47,986 nucleotides of DNA, taken from the NCBI GenBank assembly GCA_011390935.1, contig JAABRL010000015.1, positions 38,820-86,805 on the forward strand. Direction: 5' to 3'. This stretch comes from Gemmatimonas sp. (GTDB taxonomy: Bacteria > Gemmatimonadota > Gemmatimonadetes > Gemmatimonadales > Gemmatimonadaceae). Position numbers and translations under genes: made by a program. Under the pieces are notes generated by a model, which saw only the letters and a list, made by a program, of their open reading frames with translations, searched no databases and was not told the origin of the DNA. How positions within the stretch are numbered: the first letter of the stretch is position 1; the number at the start of each line of letters is the position of its first letter. Of this stretch, positions 27,281 to 37,640 are shown piece after piece.

Positions 27281-29068
27281 TCACTCCGCCGCCAATCGCG
27301 CCTGCAGCCCGGTTGCGCGCTGTGCGCGTGCGCTGTGCGCCGCCTGCACCGCCGCCCGCGATGCCACCAGCGTGACCCGATGCTTCGCGCGGGACACCGC
27401 CGTGTAGACCAGCTCGCGCGTGAGGATCGGCGACGGCGGCGCAGGCAGCAGCACATGGACCGCGTCGAACTCGGACCCTTGCGCCTTGTGCACCGTCATC
27501 GCGTAGGCGGGCTCCCAGCGTGGCAGACGGCGCACCCCGACCGCGCGCGGGCCGTCGTCACCGGGGAACAACACCACGCGGCGGCCGTCCGGCTGCTCCC
27601 ACACCACGCCCAGATCACCATTGGCGAGCCGGTCATCGGGGGCGTTCTCGATCACGAGCACCGGCGTGCCAATCGCGAGATCTTCCCCACGTTCGGCGCG
27701 CAAGGCGGCGTTGATGGCATCGGCGCCGGTGGGGCCACGCCGCAGTGCGGTGAGCAGACGCCAGCGAGTGAGTTCGGCAAGTGCGTCCTCGGGCGTCGCA
27801 GCCGTGGCCAGGCGTGCGGCGTGCAAGCGTACGGCTTCGAGGACAGCTGGCGGCACGGTCGTTCCGTCGTGGTGCACGAACCGCACACCGTCCTCAGCCT
27901 CCGCGGCGGCTGTGGTCGCCTCGGCAGCATCCAATGCGGCGGCGACGTCAGACCACCGCGTACCGCGCAGCGCGAACACCAGGCGACCCAATGCGCTCTC
28001 GGGCGAGAAGCGACGGCTTTGCTGCAACCGGCTCACGCGAGCGGTCACCAGCGGCGATTCCACGAGATCGCGCAGCACGGCCCCGGCGTCTACCGACGCG
28101 AGCTGGTCGGCATCGCCGAGCAGCACGAGCCGCGCATCGTCGCGTACGGCCGCAACCAATCGGGCCATGAGCGGCAGGTCCACCATCGATGTTTCGTCCA
28201 CGATCACCACATCCGCCGGCAGCGGATTGCCGGCGTGATGGCGCGGCCGGTGCGGATGATCCGGGTGCAGTCCGAGCGCACGATGAATGGTATCGGCGTG
28301 CGTGGGGATCGCCCGCCGACGTGCGTCGTCGAGCAGCCCCGGCGCGAGATGCGTGAGTCCATCGCGCACACTTTCGGTGAGACGGGACGCGGCCTTGCCG
28401 GTGGGGGCGAGCAGCGCGATCTCGGGCAACGGGCCGGTGGTCGCACGCGCGAGCAGTGCGGCGAGCAATCGCAGCACGGTGTGCGTCTTGCCGGTCCCGG
28501 GCCCACCGGTAATGATCGTAAACGCCGACGACAGCGCGAGCGCCGCTGCGTCATGCTGCGCGCCATCGATGGTGTGATCGGGAAAGAGCGTCGCGAGACG
28601 TGCGACGTCCTGCGCGTCTGGTGGGAACGGCGGCCGCTCGAGTCGCACCCGAACCGCCGAGGCGAGTCGCGACTCCAGCGCGTCGAAGCGCTGAAGGTAC
28701 AGCCGATCCCCACGCAGCACGAGCGGCAAGGTGCTGCCATCGTCCTGGCTTGCGCGCTCTGTGGTTGCAACCAGTGGTGACGAGTGCAGCGCGTCGCGCA
28801 GCGCGGATGGCGTTGGCCAGGACAGCTCGGGTAGTGCGGACGGCGCACTCAGCCATGTCGGCGGCGTAATGGACGCGAGCTCGAGACAGGTGTGCCCGTC
28901 GCGCACCGCGCGGCTGGCGAGCGCGATCGCCAGGCGCACCTCTGATTCAGTGGGCGAAGCGACGAGCGACGTAAGGGCGTACGCCAGCTCCACATCGATC
29001 GCGTCAAGATCGCCCACACGCAGCATGCGTTCGAGCCGATCGTCCGTGCCGGCAGCGCGCCCGGTCAT
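27281..29068 (-). CDS. recD: Exodeoxyribonuclease V alpha subunit (RecD helicase)
   Basis: 595 residues, usual RecD length. Walker A is GGPGTGKTHTVLR near 186, Walker B is VVIDETSMVDL, and the late superfamily 1 motifs appear as MTVHKAQGSEFDAV and ELVYTAVSRAKHRVTL. RecD is the fast 5'-3' motor of the RecBCD enzyme that unwinds and degrades DNA ends and loads RecA after Chi. The start ATG overlaps the recB stop (ATGA at 29065), and recB overlaps recC in the same way, so the three subunits are made from one transcript in the order C-B-D. Confidence 0.95.
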   Translation of the reverse strand: MTGRAAGTDDRLERMLRVGDLDAIDVELAYALTSLVASPTESEVRLAIALASRAVRDGHTCLELASITPPTWLSAPSALPELSWPTPSALRDALHSSPLVATTERASQDDGSTLPLVLRGDRLYLQRFDALESRLASAVRVRLERPPFPPDAQDVARLATLFPDHTIDGAQHDAAALALSSAFTIITGGPGTGKTHTVLRLLAALLARATTGPLPEIALLAPTGKAASRLTESVRDGLTHLAPGLLDDARRRAIPTHADTIHRALGLHPDHPHRPRHHAGNPLPADVVIVDETSMVDLPLMARLVAAVRDDARLVLLGDADQLASVDAGAVLRDLVESPLVTARVSRLQQSRRFSPESALGRLVFALRGTRWSDVAAALDAAEATTAAAEAEDGVRFVHHDGTTVPPAVLEAVRLHAARLATAATPEDALAELTRWRLLTALRRGPTGADAINAALRAERGEDLAIGTPVLVIENAPDDRLANGDLGVVWEQPDGRRVVLFPGDDGPRAVGVRRLPRWEPAYAMTVHKAQGSEFDAVHVLLPAPPSPILTRELVYTAVSRAKHRVTLVASRAAVQAAHSARAQRATGLQARLAAE

Positions 29069-32000
29069 CGCGGCTCTCCGTCGCGCAGCGCGGCATCGAG
29101 CGCCTCGATGCGCGCGCGTGGTGGACGATCGATGAACACGCCTGCCCCTGGTTGCTGTGCATCGAGGCCGCGCACGAACAGATACGCGATGCCACCCATA
29201 TGATGGTCGTAGTCGTACGCCGGCTGCCGCGTGCGCAGGTATCGGTGCAGCGCCACGAGATACAGGTGGTACTGCAGCACGTAGTGATGCTCGACCATGG
29301 CGTGCGTCATGGCCGGCAGGTCGTAGTCGGCCACGTGGTCGCCGAGATGATTGGACTTGTAGTCGAGCAGAAACCAGCGATCGTCGTGGCGGGCGATGAG
29401 GTCGATCGCACCGGTGAGCAGTCCGCGCAGCGGGAGAAAATCGAGGGCGGCCACGGCATCGGCGTAGGTGTCCGGTACTGCGCCGCCAGCCTGTTCGCGA
29501 AAGACGCGCGCGATGTGCCGCGCCCGAACAACGCGCTCACTGCGCGGCGTGATCGCGAAGTCGAAGGTGAGCTCGGTGAAGGTGCGTCCCGCGGCGAGCG
29601 TGCGCAGCGTTGGCCAACGTGTCACAGCTCCCGCTGCCGACGTCGGTGCAACGGCGCCGAGTCCCACCAGTGGCACATCGAACGCCTGCTCGAGCGCGTC
29701 GGCCAGTGGCGGGCCCCAGCGTGTGTCATCGAGTCCCTGCCGACGCAGCGCCTCCGGCACGAGTGTGGGAACCACTCCGAGCGCGCCACGCTGCTGCACG
29801 GCACGCTCGAAGACGTCGTGCAGCGCGTTGCCCGACGCGCGACCACGCGGCAGGTCGGCGAGCGGTACGCGCGAGGTCCCGTGCTGCAACACATCGCCAC
29901 GGTCCGCATCGCGCGCCACGGCACGCTTCGAACGCTGCACCACGCCGTCGTCGTCTCCCTCATCGGCGGCTGGTTCGCGCACGTCTTCGAGCGGATCGAG
30001 TTCGGCGAGCGCTTCCGCGACACGATCGCCAGGAACGAGCGGCGTTCCCGTACTCGCGCTTCCGATTCCGGCGGTGCCGATCGCCGCGCCGTGGAAGGCG
30101 CGCCGTGTGAGCGCCGTGAAGCTGCCGCGGCGCCAGAACGTGTCGAGTGGTGCGCCGCGGGTCCAGCCGCGCGCATTGACGGGTGCGTCGTGTGTTGCGT
30201 CGGCGGTGCGCTGCGCGCCAGCCTCCTGCTCCCGCATGGCCAGCACCCGGATGCCGTGCGCAGGTACCGCGGCCAGTGCCGTCGCCTGGTCGATCATGCT
30301 GCGTCCGGCGCCCTCGGATTGCTTGGCGGCACCGAGCAGACGACCGAGGGCAGAGCCCACATGACGATCGCAGTCCGACACGTACACGGTACACGCGTTG
30401 CGCGCCCGCGTGAGCGCCACATACAGCAATCGCTGCTGTTCCAGCAGACGCGCCGCCTGTTCATCACGCGCCACCGGGTGATCGGATGGACTCGCTCCGT
30501 TGACTGGTACGATGCCCTGCACCGCCTTCTGCCCGGATTCGTAGCGACGCACGAGCGGTGCGCTGGCCGTGGTGTGAAATGTGCGCGGCTCGGACCACGC
30601 GAAGGGAATCCAGACCAGCGGAAACTCGAGTCCCTTGCTCGCGTGCATGGTGAGCACGCGTACGGCGTCCTCGTCCGACTCGAGACGCTCTTCGAGCTCT
30701 TCGGCCGTGATCTGATCCACGCTGCGTTCGCCCATGCGCTCCGCCAGCCAGCGCAACGCGTCCGCAGGCGTTGCCCGGGTTCGCGCTTCGTGTGCGGCCA
30801 GCAGTTCGAGCAGATGGCGTACGTCGGTGAGACGACGTTCAGCATCGGGGTGTGCCGCGGCATGCCACGACAATCGCAAGGCCCGATCGAGTGTGATCCA
30901 TGCATCCATGATGCCGCGTGATTCCCAGCGCGCGCGCGCGCGGCGCAGTGCATCCTCGAAGGCGCGTCCGACTTCACCGTCCAGTGCGTCGAGAATCACC
31001 ACCGGTGCGTCACGCAGATCGAGATCGAGCGCCGGTCGCACGAGGGCCGTAAGGGCGGCCTGCCGAAGCGCGGCACGATCACCGGGAGACTCGAGCGCAC
31101 GCAACAGCGCGGACACTTCATGCGCGGTCGCGCCTTGCGTGACCGCTTGCCGAGAGGCGGCCACGGCGTGCACGCCGATGTTCCGCAGCGCCTGCACCAC
31201 AAGGCGGCCGTGCGCATTGGCCGACACCAGCACCGCACAATCGCGTGCGCGCACGGGTCGAGGTGCACCGGATGTATCAGGGAGGGACAGACCTTCACCC
31301 GGCGGCGCGTGCAGAATGCGCGCGATCTGCCGTGCGACATCGTCAGCGACGGCCGTGCGGGCAAGAAACGCATTGCTCGACGCCACCGATGACGGCATGG
31401 CGACAAACGAGAACGGCGCCGCCTGCGCGGGGGACAGCTCGGGGTGCACGCGCTTTGCCAGCACGGGGGCGAAGGTGACGCCCGGCCCGAATACGGCATC
31501 GGCACGCTCGTACAGCGCGTTCACCGACGCGACCAGCTGCGGATCGCTGCGAAAGTTCGTGTCGAGCGTATGGAGATCACCCGTGGCGTCCGCGCGCGCG
31601 TCGAGGTACACCGCAATCTCCGCGTTGCGGAAGCGGTAGATCGACTGCTTCGGGTCACCCACCAGCACCAGCTGCTTCGGCTCATCTGTCTTGTGGAACA
31701 GCGTGGCGAAGATGCGCCATTGCAGCGGATCCGTGTCCTGCGATTCGTCAATGAGTACGAGATCGGCGCCAGCGCGGACCCGCTTCGCGACGGCCGTCTC
31801 GCGTTCGAGTCCTTCGGCCACCAGACGCAACAGATCATCGAAATCGTCGGCGCGTTGCGGAAGCGACGCCCGCACCGCCTGCACGAACACCCCAAGCGGC
31901 ACGGCGAGCGCGGCCCGCACCTCAGGCAGCAGCGCAAGGAGCGCGTCGAGCTCCTCGGCGAACGCGCCGAGCACGACCGGTGGCTTGTTCTTCTTCCTGG

Positions 32001-32955
32001 CCCCGATGAGTCCCTCCGCACCGAAGTAGGCGATCTGCTTCTCCTCGGCTGACGACAACGTGAAGTACGCCGTGATGTCGCCGAACAGGTGGGTGAGCAG
32101 CGGGACACGCCGCGCAAGCGCCGTGTCATTCCACTTGCTGCGATTCAGGCAATCGCTCGCACGTGCCGCCTCGATGGCCGCGCAATAGCCCTCACCCTGC
32201 TCCGCCCACGTACGCGCCAGTCGCTCGTGGATCTCCTCCGCCTTCACACAGAGCGCAGACAGGCGCGCGCACGTCTCCGCGCCCGTATCCACCAGACTGC
32301 CGTCCTCTCGATGCAGTTCGACATCGGTGATGCCCGCCAGCAGTGCCCGTGCCACCTGCGCCAGCCCGTCGACGTTCGCGATGCGTTTGGTAAAGCCGAT
32401 CCACTGCGTGATGGGCGTGCCCGCCGCCGCCGTCAACGCGCCACGCTCGGTAAGCTCGTCTGCGGGAGGCAACGCCGCATTCACGTCACCCGTGGGCGTA
32501 TCGAGCCCCAGCAGATCCCCAAACTGACCGAGCAGTGTGGCGCACCAGCCATGCATGGTGTCCACCCCAATGGCGTCCGCGTTGGCGAGCGCGTCGAGCA
32601 GCCGGTCACGCAACACCACGCGCGCCGCCAGTTGCGCCGCACCGTCGTGCGAGGGGCCGTGCACACCGGTAGCCAGTTCGGCCTCGAGCAGCACCTGCAC
32701 GGTCTCGTCATCAGCACCTGGTAGCGCCAACAGCGCGGCCAGTGCCGCAATGCGCTCTCGCACACGCACGCGCAACTCGGCCGTTGCCGCGCGCGTGAAC
32801 GTCACCGCCAGCACGCGCGATGGCGAGACACGGCCGAGCGCCAGGGCGGCCGCAACCAATGTGGTGATTGTCCAGGTCTTGCCGGTCCCTGCGCTCGCTT
32901 CGAGCACATGCGTGCCGGGCGACAGCACGTTGAGCTGATCGCGAAAGCTGCTCAT
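29065..32955 (-). CDS. recB: Exodeoxyribonuclease V beta subunit (RecB helicase-nuclease)
   Basis: 1296 residues. Walker A EASAGTGKTWTITTL is near 19-33, helicase motif II is VLIDESQDTDPLQW, motif III-IV region LVGDPKQSIYRFRNAEI, and LTMHASKGLEFPLVWIPF and LLYVALTRARNACTVYV complete the UvrD-type motor. The C-terminal nuclease domain keeps the essential residues: GAIDLIARHDDRWFLLDYKSN near 1185-1203 (two Asp, Lys), so DNA cleavage should be intact. RecB is the 3'-5' motor and only nuclease of RecBCD. Both ends overlap neighbouring subunit genes by ATGA. Confidence 0.96.
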   Translation of the reverse strand: MSSFRDQLNVLSPGTHVLEASAGTGKTWTITTLVAAALALGRVSPSRVLAVTFTRAATAELRVRVRERIAALAALLALPGADDETVQVLLEAELATGVHGPSHDGAAQLAARVVLRDRLLDALANADAIGVDTMHGWCATLLGQFGDLLGLDTPTGDVNAALPPADELTERGALTAAAGTPITQWIGFTKRIANVDGLAQVARALLAGITDVELHREDGSLVDTGAETCARLSALCVKAEEIHERLARTWAEQGEGYCAAIEAARASDCLNRSKWNDTALARRVPLLTHLFGDITAYFTLSSAEEKQIAYFGAEGLIGARKKNKPPVVLGAFAEELDALLALLPEVRAALAVPLGVFVQAVRASLPQRADDFDDLLRLVAEGLERETAVAKRVRAGADLVLIDESQDTDPLQWRIFATLFHKTDEPKQLVLVGDPKQSIYRFRNAEIAVYLDARADATGDLHTLDTNFRSDPQLVASVNALYERADAVFGPGVTFAPVLAKRVHPELSPAQAAPFSFVAMPSSVASSNAFLARTAVADDVARQIARILHAPPGEGLSLPDTSGAPRPVRARDCAVLVSANAHGRLVVQALRNIGVHAVAASRQAVTQGATAHEVSALLRALESPGDRAALRQAALTALVRPALDLDLRDAPVVILDALDGEVGRAFEDALRRARARWESRGIMDAWITLDRALRLSWHAAAHPDAERRLTDVRHLLELLAAHEARTRATPADALRWLAERMGERSVDQITAEELEERLESDEDAVRVLTMHASKGLEFPLVWIPFAWSEPRTFHTTASAPLVRRYESGQKAVQGIVPVNGASPSDHPVARDEQAARLLEQQRLLYVALTRARNACTVYVSDCDRHVGSALGRLLGAAKQSEGAGRSMIDQATALAAVPAHGIRVLAMREQEAGAQRTADATHDAPVNARGWTRGAPLDTFWRRGSFTALTRRAFHGAAIGTAGIGSASTGTPLVPGDRVAEALAELDPLEDVREPAADEGDDDGVVQRSKRAVARDADRGDVLQHGTSRVPLADLPRGRASGNALHDVFERAVQQRGALGVVPTLVPEALRRQGLDDTRWGPPLADALEQAFDVPLVGLGAVAPTSAAGAVTRWPTLRTLAAGRTFTELTFDFAITPRSERVVRARHIARVFREQAGGAVPDTYADAVAALDFLPLRGLLTGAIDLIARHDDRWFLLDYKSNHLGDHVADYDLPAMTHAMVEHHYVLQYHLYLVALHRYLRTRQPAYDYDHHMGGIAYLFVRGLDAQQPGAGVFIDRPPRARIEALDAALRDGEPR

Positions 32956-35900
32956 GGCCCCTCCATGGCGTCCAGCATGGGCAGAAAGACGGCGCAGGCG
33001 TTACTCCCGAACGCGGGTTCTTCTACGGGCGAAAGCTGGTGCAGCAGCTGGTTCGCCGGCTCTTCACACTCGCCGGGCTTTTTCGGATCCTCCGTCGTCC
33101 ACTCCTTGCGCGCGCTGTCCCTCGCGCGCTCGAGCACGGCCGCCGACTGCCGCGCCGGTGCCTCGGCCTTGTGCACCTCACAGGCGTACGCGAAGGACGC
33201 GCGCGGCACATACGGTGGCACGGCGCGATCGGCGTCGTGGTACAAGCCCAGCAGATCGTGCAGCAGCGCTTCGGGATTTGGCGGCCACGACAGCAGGGTC
33301 GTGTTCTCCGCGTCCACCTGAATGGCGTGCGTGATCGTCGGGTCAGCCAGCCCGGCGAAACAGAGCGTGACAAATGACGCGAGCAGGCGGTGTGGCGCGT
33401 GCCGTCCGTCACGCAGGAACAGCAGCGAGTTGCCATGCCGCGTATCGATCGTGCCGGTGAGTACGGTGTCACCCACCGTGACGCGCAGCACTTCGCGGTG
33501 GCGCCGCGGCAGTGCCTGGACCGCGTCGTTGGCGCGCCGTGCGAGACTCCGCGCGCGCTCCGTCGCGTGGTACTGCCAGGCGCGTCCCAGCATGGCGGGC
33601 GGGACCCGATCGCGATGCCGCAATGCGTCGAAGCGCGCATCGAGCGGCTCGGAGAGCAGCAACGCATGGGCCATATCGGTCACGGCGATCGCTTCATCGA
33701 AGCGTGGCATCGTGAGCGGCAGCACATCGTCGACGAGTGGCGCCTCGGTGCCCAGACGCACACCCAGGCGCGCGAGGATTTCTTCCGCCGGTCGTGCGAG
33801 AAAGCGCAGCAGTGTCGCCAGCGGCAGCAGTTCACGCCGCTGTGCCATGACCGTTGGTGCCGGTCGCAGCGCGCGCTCTGGCAGTACGCCGCGATCACGT
33901 CCGCGCAATCGTGTCGCAGTGCCGGCCGCGAGCGCGTCGAACGACGGCACCGTGTCTTCGTCGAACGCTCGGCGACTGAACGGCTGCAGCGGGACGACGT
34001 ACTCCACCAGCGTGCGCCACGTGTCGCTCGGCGTGCTGGGCGATGCGTTCGGCGCATCGTCGTGCGTCGGTGTTGCCACCTCGTGCACGACGTCGGCCAG
34101 GGCGGACACCGCCACACTCGGCGGAAGGCGCATGGTGCCGGCCTTGTTCCACCCGGTGTACGTGATGAGCAGGCGATCTTCTGCCATGCACAGCGCATCG
34201 AACACGGTTTGCAGCTGATCACCGCGATCATCGGGGTCACCGAGGCGCGGTGCCTCCGCCAGTCGATCGAACCATGCCGCGCCGCCACGACGCGGAAACA
34301 GTTCGTCGTCCATTCCAAGCAGCGCGATCACACGGGCGGGTCGCACCCATCCGACCGTGAGCGGTGCCACGGTGATTCCGCCGAGGCGTCCGGGGGCACC
34401 GAGCACTTCCTCGAGCCGATGCTCGAGCAGCGCAGCCAGTGCACTGGCCGAGTAGTCCGGTCCCTCGGACGCAGGCTCAGTGAGCGTCTCGGCATTCGTC
34501 ACACCGCCCAGCGCCTGCACAACCTCTCGCACACGCGTCACGCTCGCGCCGTACACGCCGTCGCTGGCTGTGAGCTGATCGAGTGCCTCATCGACAAACT
34601 CCGCCCACGCTGCAAGCGAGCGCGGTGCACGCGCATTGTCGAGCAGCGCCAGCAGCAGACGAATCGCGCGCGCGGCGCGTCCCACGAGCAACACCCGCTC
34701 GCCCTCGAGCCCCGGAACCGGCGCGTGTCCATGCAGATGTGTGTCGGCGTGCTCGCCGTCATCGAGCAGCGCGGCGCCGAGCAGAACGCGCGTGAGCCCG
34801 CGCGCCCAGGTGCCTTCATCGTCGAGCCCAAGACCGGCGCGCGTGGGATCGTGTGTGTCGGTGCCCCAGCGCACCCCTGCCGTCTGAAACCACTCGCGTA
34901 CAAGCGGGGCATCGTTGGCGGCGATGGCGAAGCGTTCCGCAACGGGGCCGCGTTCCACGAGCGCCAACACGCGACTGGCCGACACGCGCTCATTCGCGAG
35001 CGACAGCAGTTGCAGCAACACGTCGGCCACCGGATTCGTGGCGCGCGGTGAACGGCCTTGCACGTGCAGCAGCAGCGGCGGCGTGCCACTCGTGCTCACG
35101 TCGCGCGATGTTCGCTCCGACGAGGCCGCGTCGCGTTCCGCCGCGAGCGGCAGCACGGCCTGGAGCAGTGGCACGAAGCGCGCGGGATCGGGGGTGAGCA
35201 CGAGGATGTCACGCGGCTGCAGCGTGTGGTCGTGATTGAGCGCGCCGAGCAGGGCGTCCTTGAGGACCTCGACCTGTCGCAGTGCACCGTGACAGGCGAG
35301 CACACGCAGCGACGCGTCGCCGTCTTGCACGAGCACGTTGGGCGGCGGCATGGTCGAGGACTGCTGTACCGCCTGCTGCACCGTGGCGAGCAGCGTGCGT
35401 GGTGTCGCGTCTGACGTAGTCGCAGCGTGCGCATCGTCCTCACGCATGACGACACGGGCAACATCACCGAGATCGCGACGCACGAGTCGCAAGGCATCGA
35501 CCCGCGCTCGATCGAGTCGTGCGGCCACCGCGTGCAGTGTCTCCACCGCGACGTCCGTCGTGTGGGCCGACGAGAGCAGGCCCATCGCCGGTTGCGTCGC
35601 CGCGTGCACCAGCACGTGCACCTCGCTGTACGTCGCAAGCGCTCGAACGAGCGCGAGATGTGCAGGGGCCAGTCGTCCCTGATGCACCAGCAGCCAGCGC
35701 GGCGCGAGGCCGACGTTCAGCCGCGATGAGAGGAGGGCGCGTCGTGTGGCATCGAGTGCGGTCGCTGGCGCGACGGTGCGTGACGAGGCTGCGGTTGTGG
35801 CGCGCCAGAGTCGTGCCTGCCAATCATCGTTCGCCTCGTGTTGCTCCCACGCCAACAGCCAGTCGTGCCGATGCAGTTGGTAGCGTTCGAAGGTGCGCGC

Positions 35901-36329
35901 CATGCGGCCGGCCCAGCCGGCGAGCAGGCCGTGCACCACGGTCGAGCCATCCGGTGTCGTGCTGCGCGGCACACCCGTGACGGATGGCTCCTCGCGCAGG
36001 TGACGCAGTTCGGGTGGCAGCAGCGATGGATCGCGTTCGATGGCCGCGAGCACGTCCAGCGTGAGCGCCGACGCACTCGCGGGCGTCTCACCGGTGGCCC
36101 AGCGCTCCAGATCCAGCACGAAGCGCGACGGCGACCAGAACTCGACGTTGGCCACGATGTCCAGCCGTTCGGCCAGCGCAACCCGCAGCCACTGCTCCAC
36201 GCCACGTCCGCCGACCACGAGCACATCCGTGGCGAACGGATCGTCTCCCGGCGGTGGCGCGCGCAGGATGGTCGCGGCCGAGTCGGCCAGCGCAGGCAGG
36301 GTGAGGGCGGGGTGCAGGAAGAGCGGCAT
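32952..36329 (-). CDS. recC: Exodeoxyribonuclease V gamma subunit (RecC)
   Basis: 1125 residues, same size as known RecC. The N-terminus has the family pattern VLVVGGRGVEQWLRVALAE and VEFWSPSRFVLDLE; later APRWLLVHQGRLAP, DILVLTPDPARFVPLLQ, and GWVRPARVIALLGMDDELFPRR are typical. RecC holds RecB and RecD together, splits the strands and recognises Chi through an inactive helicase-like fold. It is the first gene of recCBD and ends by overlapping the recB start (ATGA). It is divergent from the MFS gene over 89 bases; no clear promoter or ribosome binding site is apparent. The Chi sequence of this organism cannot be read off here. Confidence 0.94.
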   Translation of the reverse strand: MPLFLHPALTLPALADSAATILRAPPPGDDPFATDVLVVGGRGVEQWLRVALAERLDIVANVEFWSPSRFVLDLERWATGETPASASALTLDVLAAIERDPSLLPPELRHLREEPSVTGVPRSTTPDGSTVVHGLLAGWAGRMARTFERYQLHRHDWLLAWEQHEANDDWQARLWRATTAASSRTVAPATALDATRRALLSSRLNVGLAPRWLLVHQGRLAPAHLALVRALATYSEVHVLVHAATQPAMGLLSSAHTTDVAVETLHAVAARLDRARVDALRLVRRDLGDVARVVMREDDAHAATTSDATPRTLLATVQQAVQQSSTMPPPNVLVQDGDASLRVLACHGALRQVEVLKDALLGALNHDHTLQPRDILVLTPDPARFVPLLQAVLPLAAERDAASSERTSRDVSTSGTPPLLLHVQGRSPRATNPVADVLLQLLSLANERVSASRVLALVERGPVAERFAIAANDAPLVREWFQTAGVRWGTDTHDPTRAGLGLDDEGTWARGLTRVLLGAALLDDGEHADTHLHGHAPVPGLEGERVLLVGRAARAIRLLLALLDNARAPRSLAAWAEFVDEALDQLTASDGVYGASVTRVREVVQALGGVTNAETLTEPASEGPDYSASALAALLEHRLEEVLGAPGRLGGITVAPLTVGWVRPARVIALLGMDDELFPRRGGAAWFDRLAEAPRLGDPDDRGDQLQTVFDALCMAEDRLLITYTGWNKAGTMRLPPSVAVSALADVVHEVATPTHDDAPNASPSTPSDTWRTLVEYVVPLQPFSRRAFDEDTVPSFDALAAGTATRLRGRDRGVLPERALRPAPTVMAQRRELLPLATLLRFLARPAEEILARLGVRLGTEAPLVDDVLPLTMPRFDEAIAVTDMAHALLLSEPLDARFDALRHRDRVPPAMLGRAWQYHATERARSLARRANDAVQALPRRHREVLRVTVGDTVLTGTIDTRHGNSLLFLRDGRHAPHRLLASFVTLCFAGLADPTITHAIQVDAENTTLLSWPPNPEALLHDLLGLYHDADRAVPPYVPRASFAYACEVHKAEAPARQSAAVLERARDSARKEWTTEDPKKPGECEEPANQLLHQLSPVEEPAFGSNACAVFLPMLDAMEGP

Positions 36330-36418
36330 GCTCGTGCAATATCGCGCCGAGGGGTGACAGATGGACGTGCTCCCCCCGCTCCCGGCCCCGATGGCATTCC
36401 ACTACCCTTCGCCAGCCC

Positions 36419-37600
36419 ATGTTCACCCTCTTCATCATCGTCTTCCTCGACCTGATCGGGTTCGGGATGATCATTCCCGTGTTCCCGTTCTACGCGGAGC
36501 GCACGGGGGTGGACCCCGCGTCGGTCATCTTCTTCCTCGGGCTCTACTCGCTGGGGCAGCTCGTGGGCGCGCCGATCTGGGGCTCCATGTCGGACCGCCT
36601 GGGTCGCCGTCCGGTGCTGCTGCTCACGCTGCTCGGCAACGCCGCGGCGTCTGTCCTGCTGGCCTTCGCCGACTCCGGGTTCACGCTGGCACTGTCGCGC
36701 ATTGCGGCCGGCCTCGCGGCGGGCAACGTGAGCACCGCGTACGCGTATGCCACCGACGTCACCACCGACGAAACCCGCCCCAAGGCGCTCGGCCTGCTCG
36801 GCTCAGCGTTCGGGCTGGGCTTCATTGCCGGTCCAGCACTGGGTGGCCTGCTGGCCGGCAACGACGCGGGCGGTGACGGACTGGTGCGCGTGGCGTGGGG
36901 CGCGGCGGCCATGTCGATGATCGCCTTCGTGCTCACGCTGGTGAAGCTGCCCGAGTCGCTGTCGGACGAACTGCGCGAGCGCACGCGCAACAAGCCCCGC
37001 GTAAAGCTCGGCGCCTACTTCACGCGCGTAGGGCTGCGCGAGGTGCTGTTCACCACGATCGTGGTGATCGGCGCGGTGGCCATGTTCCAGAGCACGCTGG
37101 CGCTGTGGGCCGCCGAGTATCTGGGTGTCGGGCCGCGCACGCTCGGATGGATCTACGTGTTCGTGGGTGTGGTGAGCGTGGTGGTGCAGGTGTGGATGAC
37201 CGCGCCGCTCACCAAACGTTTCGGTGCCTACGTGTTGGCGCAGGCCGGCATTGTGCTGGTGGCGGTCGGGCTGGCCGCGGTGCCCCTGTCCGGCACGATT
37301 CCCATGCTGCTGGTAGCGCTCGGCGTCTTCGGCGTGGGGTCGGCGATCCTGAATCCCACGTTCAGCAATCTCGTGGCCGGGCTGAGTCAGGCGGACGAAC
37401 GCGGGGCCGCGCTGGGCGCGTACCAGAGCGCGGCGTCGTTCGGTCGCGTGCTCGGGCCGTTTTTGGCGAGTGGCGTGGCGACGGTATCGAACCTGTCATG
37501 GCCGTTCGCGGTGGGGGCGGCCGTGAGTCTGGTGGGGATCGGGATGGTGCGCGGGGCGGGACGGACGGCGAAGCGGACGGCGGCTGACGCGGCGGGGTGA
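36419..37600 (+). CDS. MFS transporter, TetA-like exporter group
   Basis: 393 residues with 12 hydrophobic helices. Residues 1-20 (IVFLDLIGFGMIIPVFPFY) and the loop SDRLGRRPVLLLTLLG (MFS motif A) are those of the TetA/drug:H+ antiporter group; GSAFGLGFIAGPALGGLLA is the matching motif C of antiporters. The substrate is not predictable; members with this degree of resemblance are mostly general multidrug or metabolite exporters, so tetracycline resistance should not be assumed. The gene stands alone between recC (divergent) and the dehydrogenase gene (convergent). No ribosome binding site is obvious. Confidence 0.9.
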   Translation: MFTLFIIVFLDLIGFGMIIPVFPFYAERTGVDPASVIFFLGLYSLGQLVGAPIWGSMSDRLGRRPVLLLTLLGNAAASVLLAFADSGFTLALSRIAAGLAAGNVSTAYAYATDVTTDETRPKALGLLGSAFGLGFIAGPALGGLLAGNDAGGDGLVRVAWGAAAMSMIAFVLTLVKLPESLSDELRERTRNKPRVKLGAYFTRVGLREVLFTTIVVIGAVAMFQSTLALWAAEYLGVGPRTLGWIYVFVGVVSVVVQVWMTAPLTKRFGAYVLAQAGIVLVAVGLAAVPLSGTIPMLLVALGVFGVGSAILNPTFSNLVAGLSQADERGAALGAYQSAASFGRVLGPFLASGVATVSNLSWPFAVGAAVSLVGIGMVRGAGRTAKRTAADAAG

Positions 37601-37640
37601 GCCGGGCAGTCCGGGTGCCGCACTAACCACGGCAGTTGAT

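Noticed and set aside
33390..35051. 553-residue open frame opposite recC (and a 589-residue one at 29152-30921 opposite recB)
   Set aside because: Both are antisense to intact RecBCD subunits and show shadow-type composition without domains.
36419..37600. Tetracycline resistance gene
   Set aside because: Only general MFS antiporter motifs are seen; resemblance to TetA at family level does not set the substrate.
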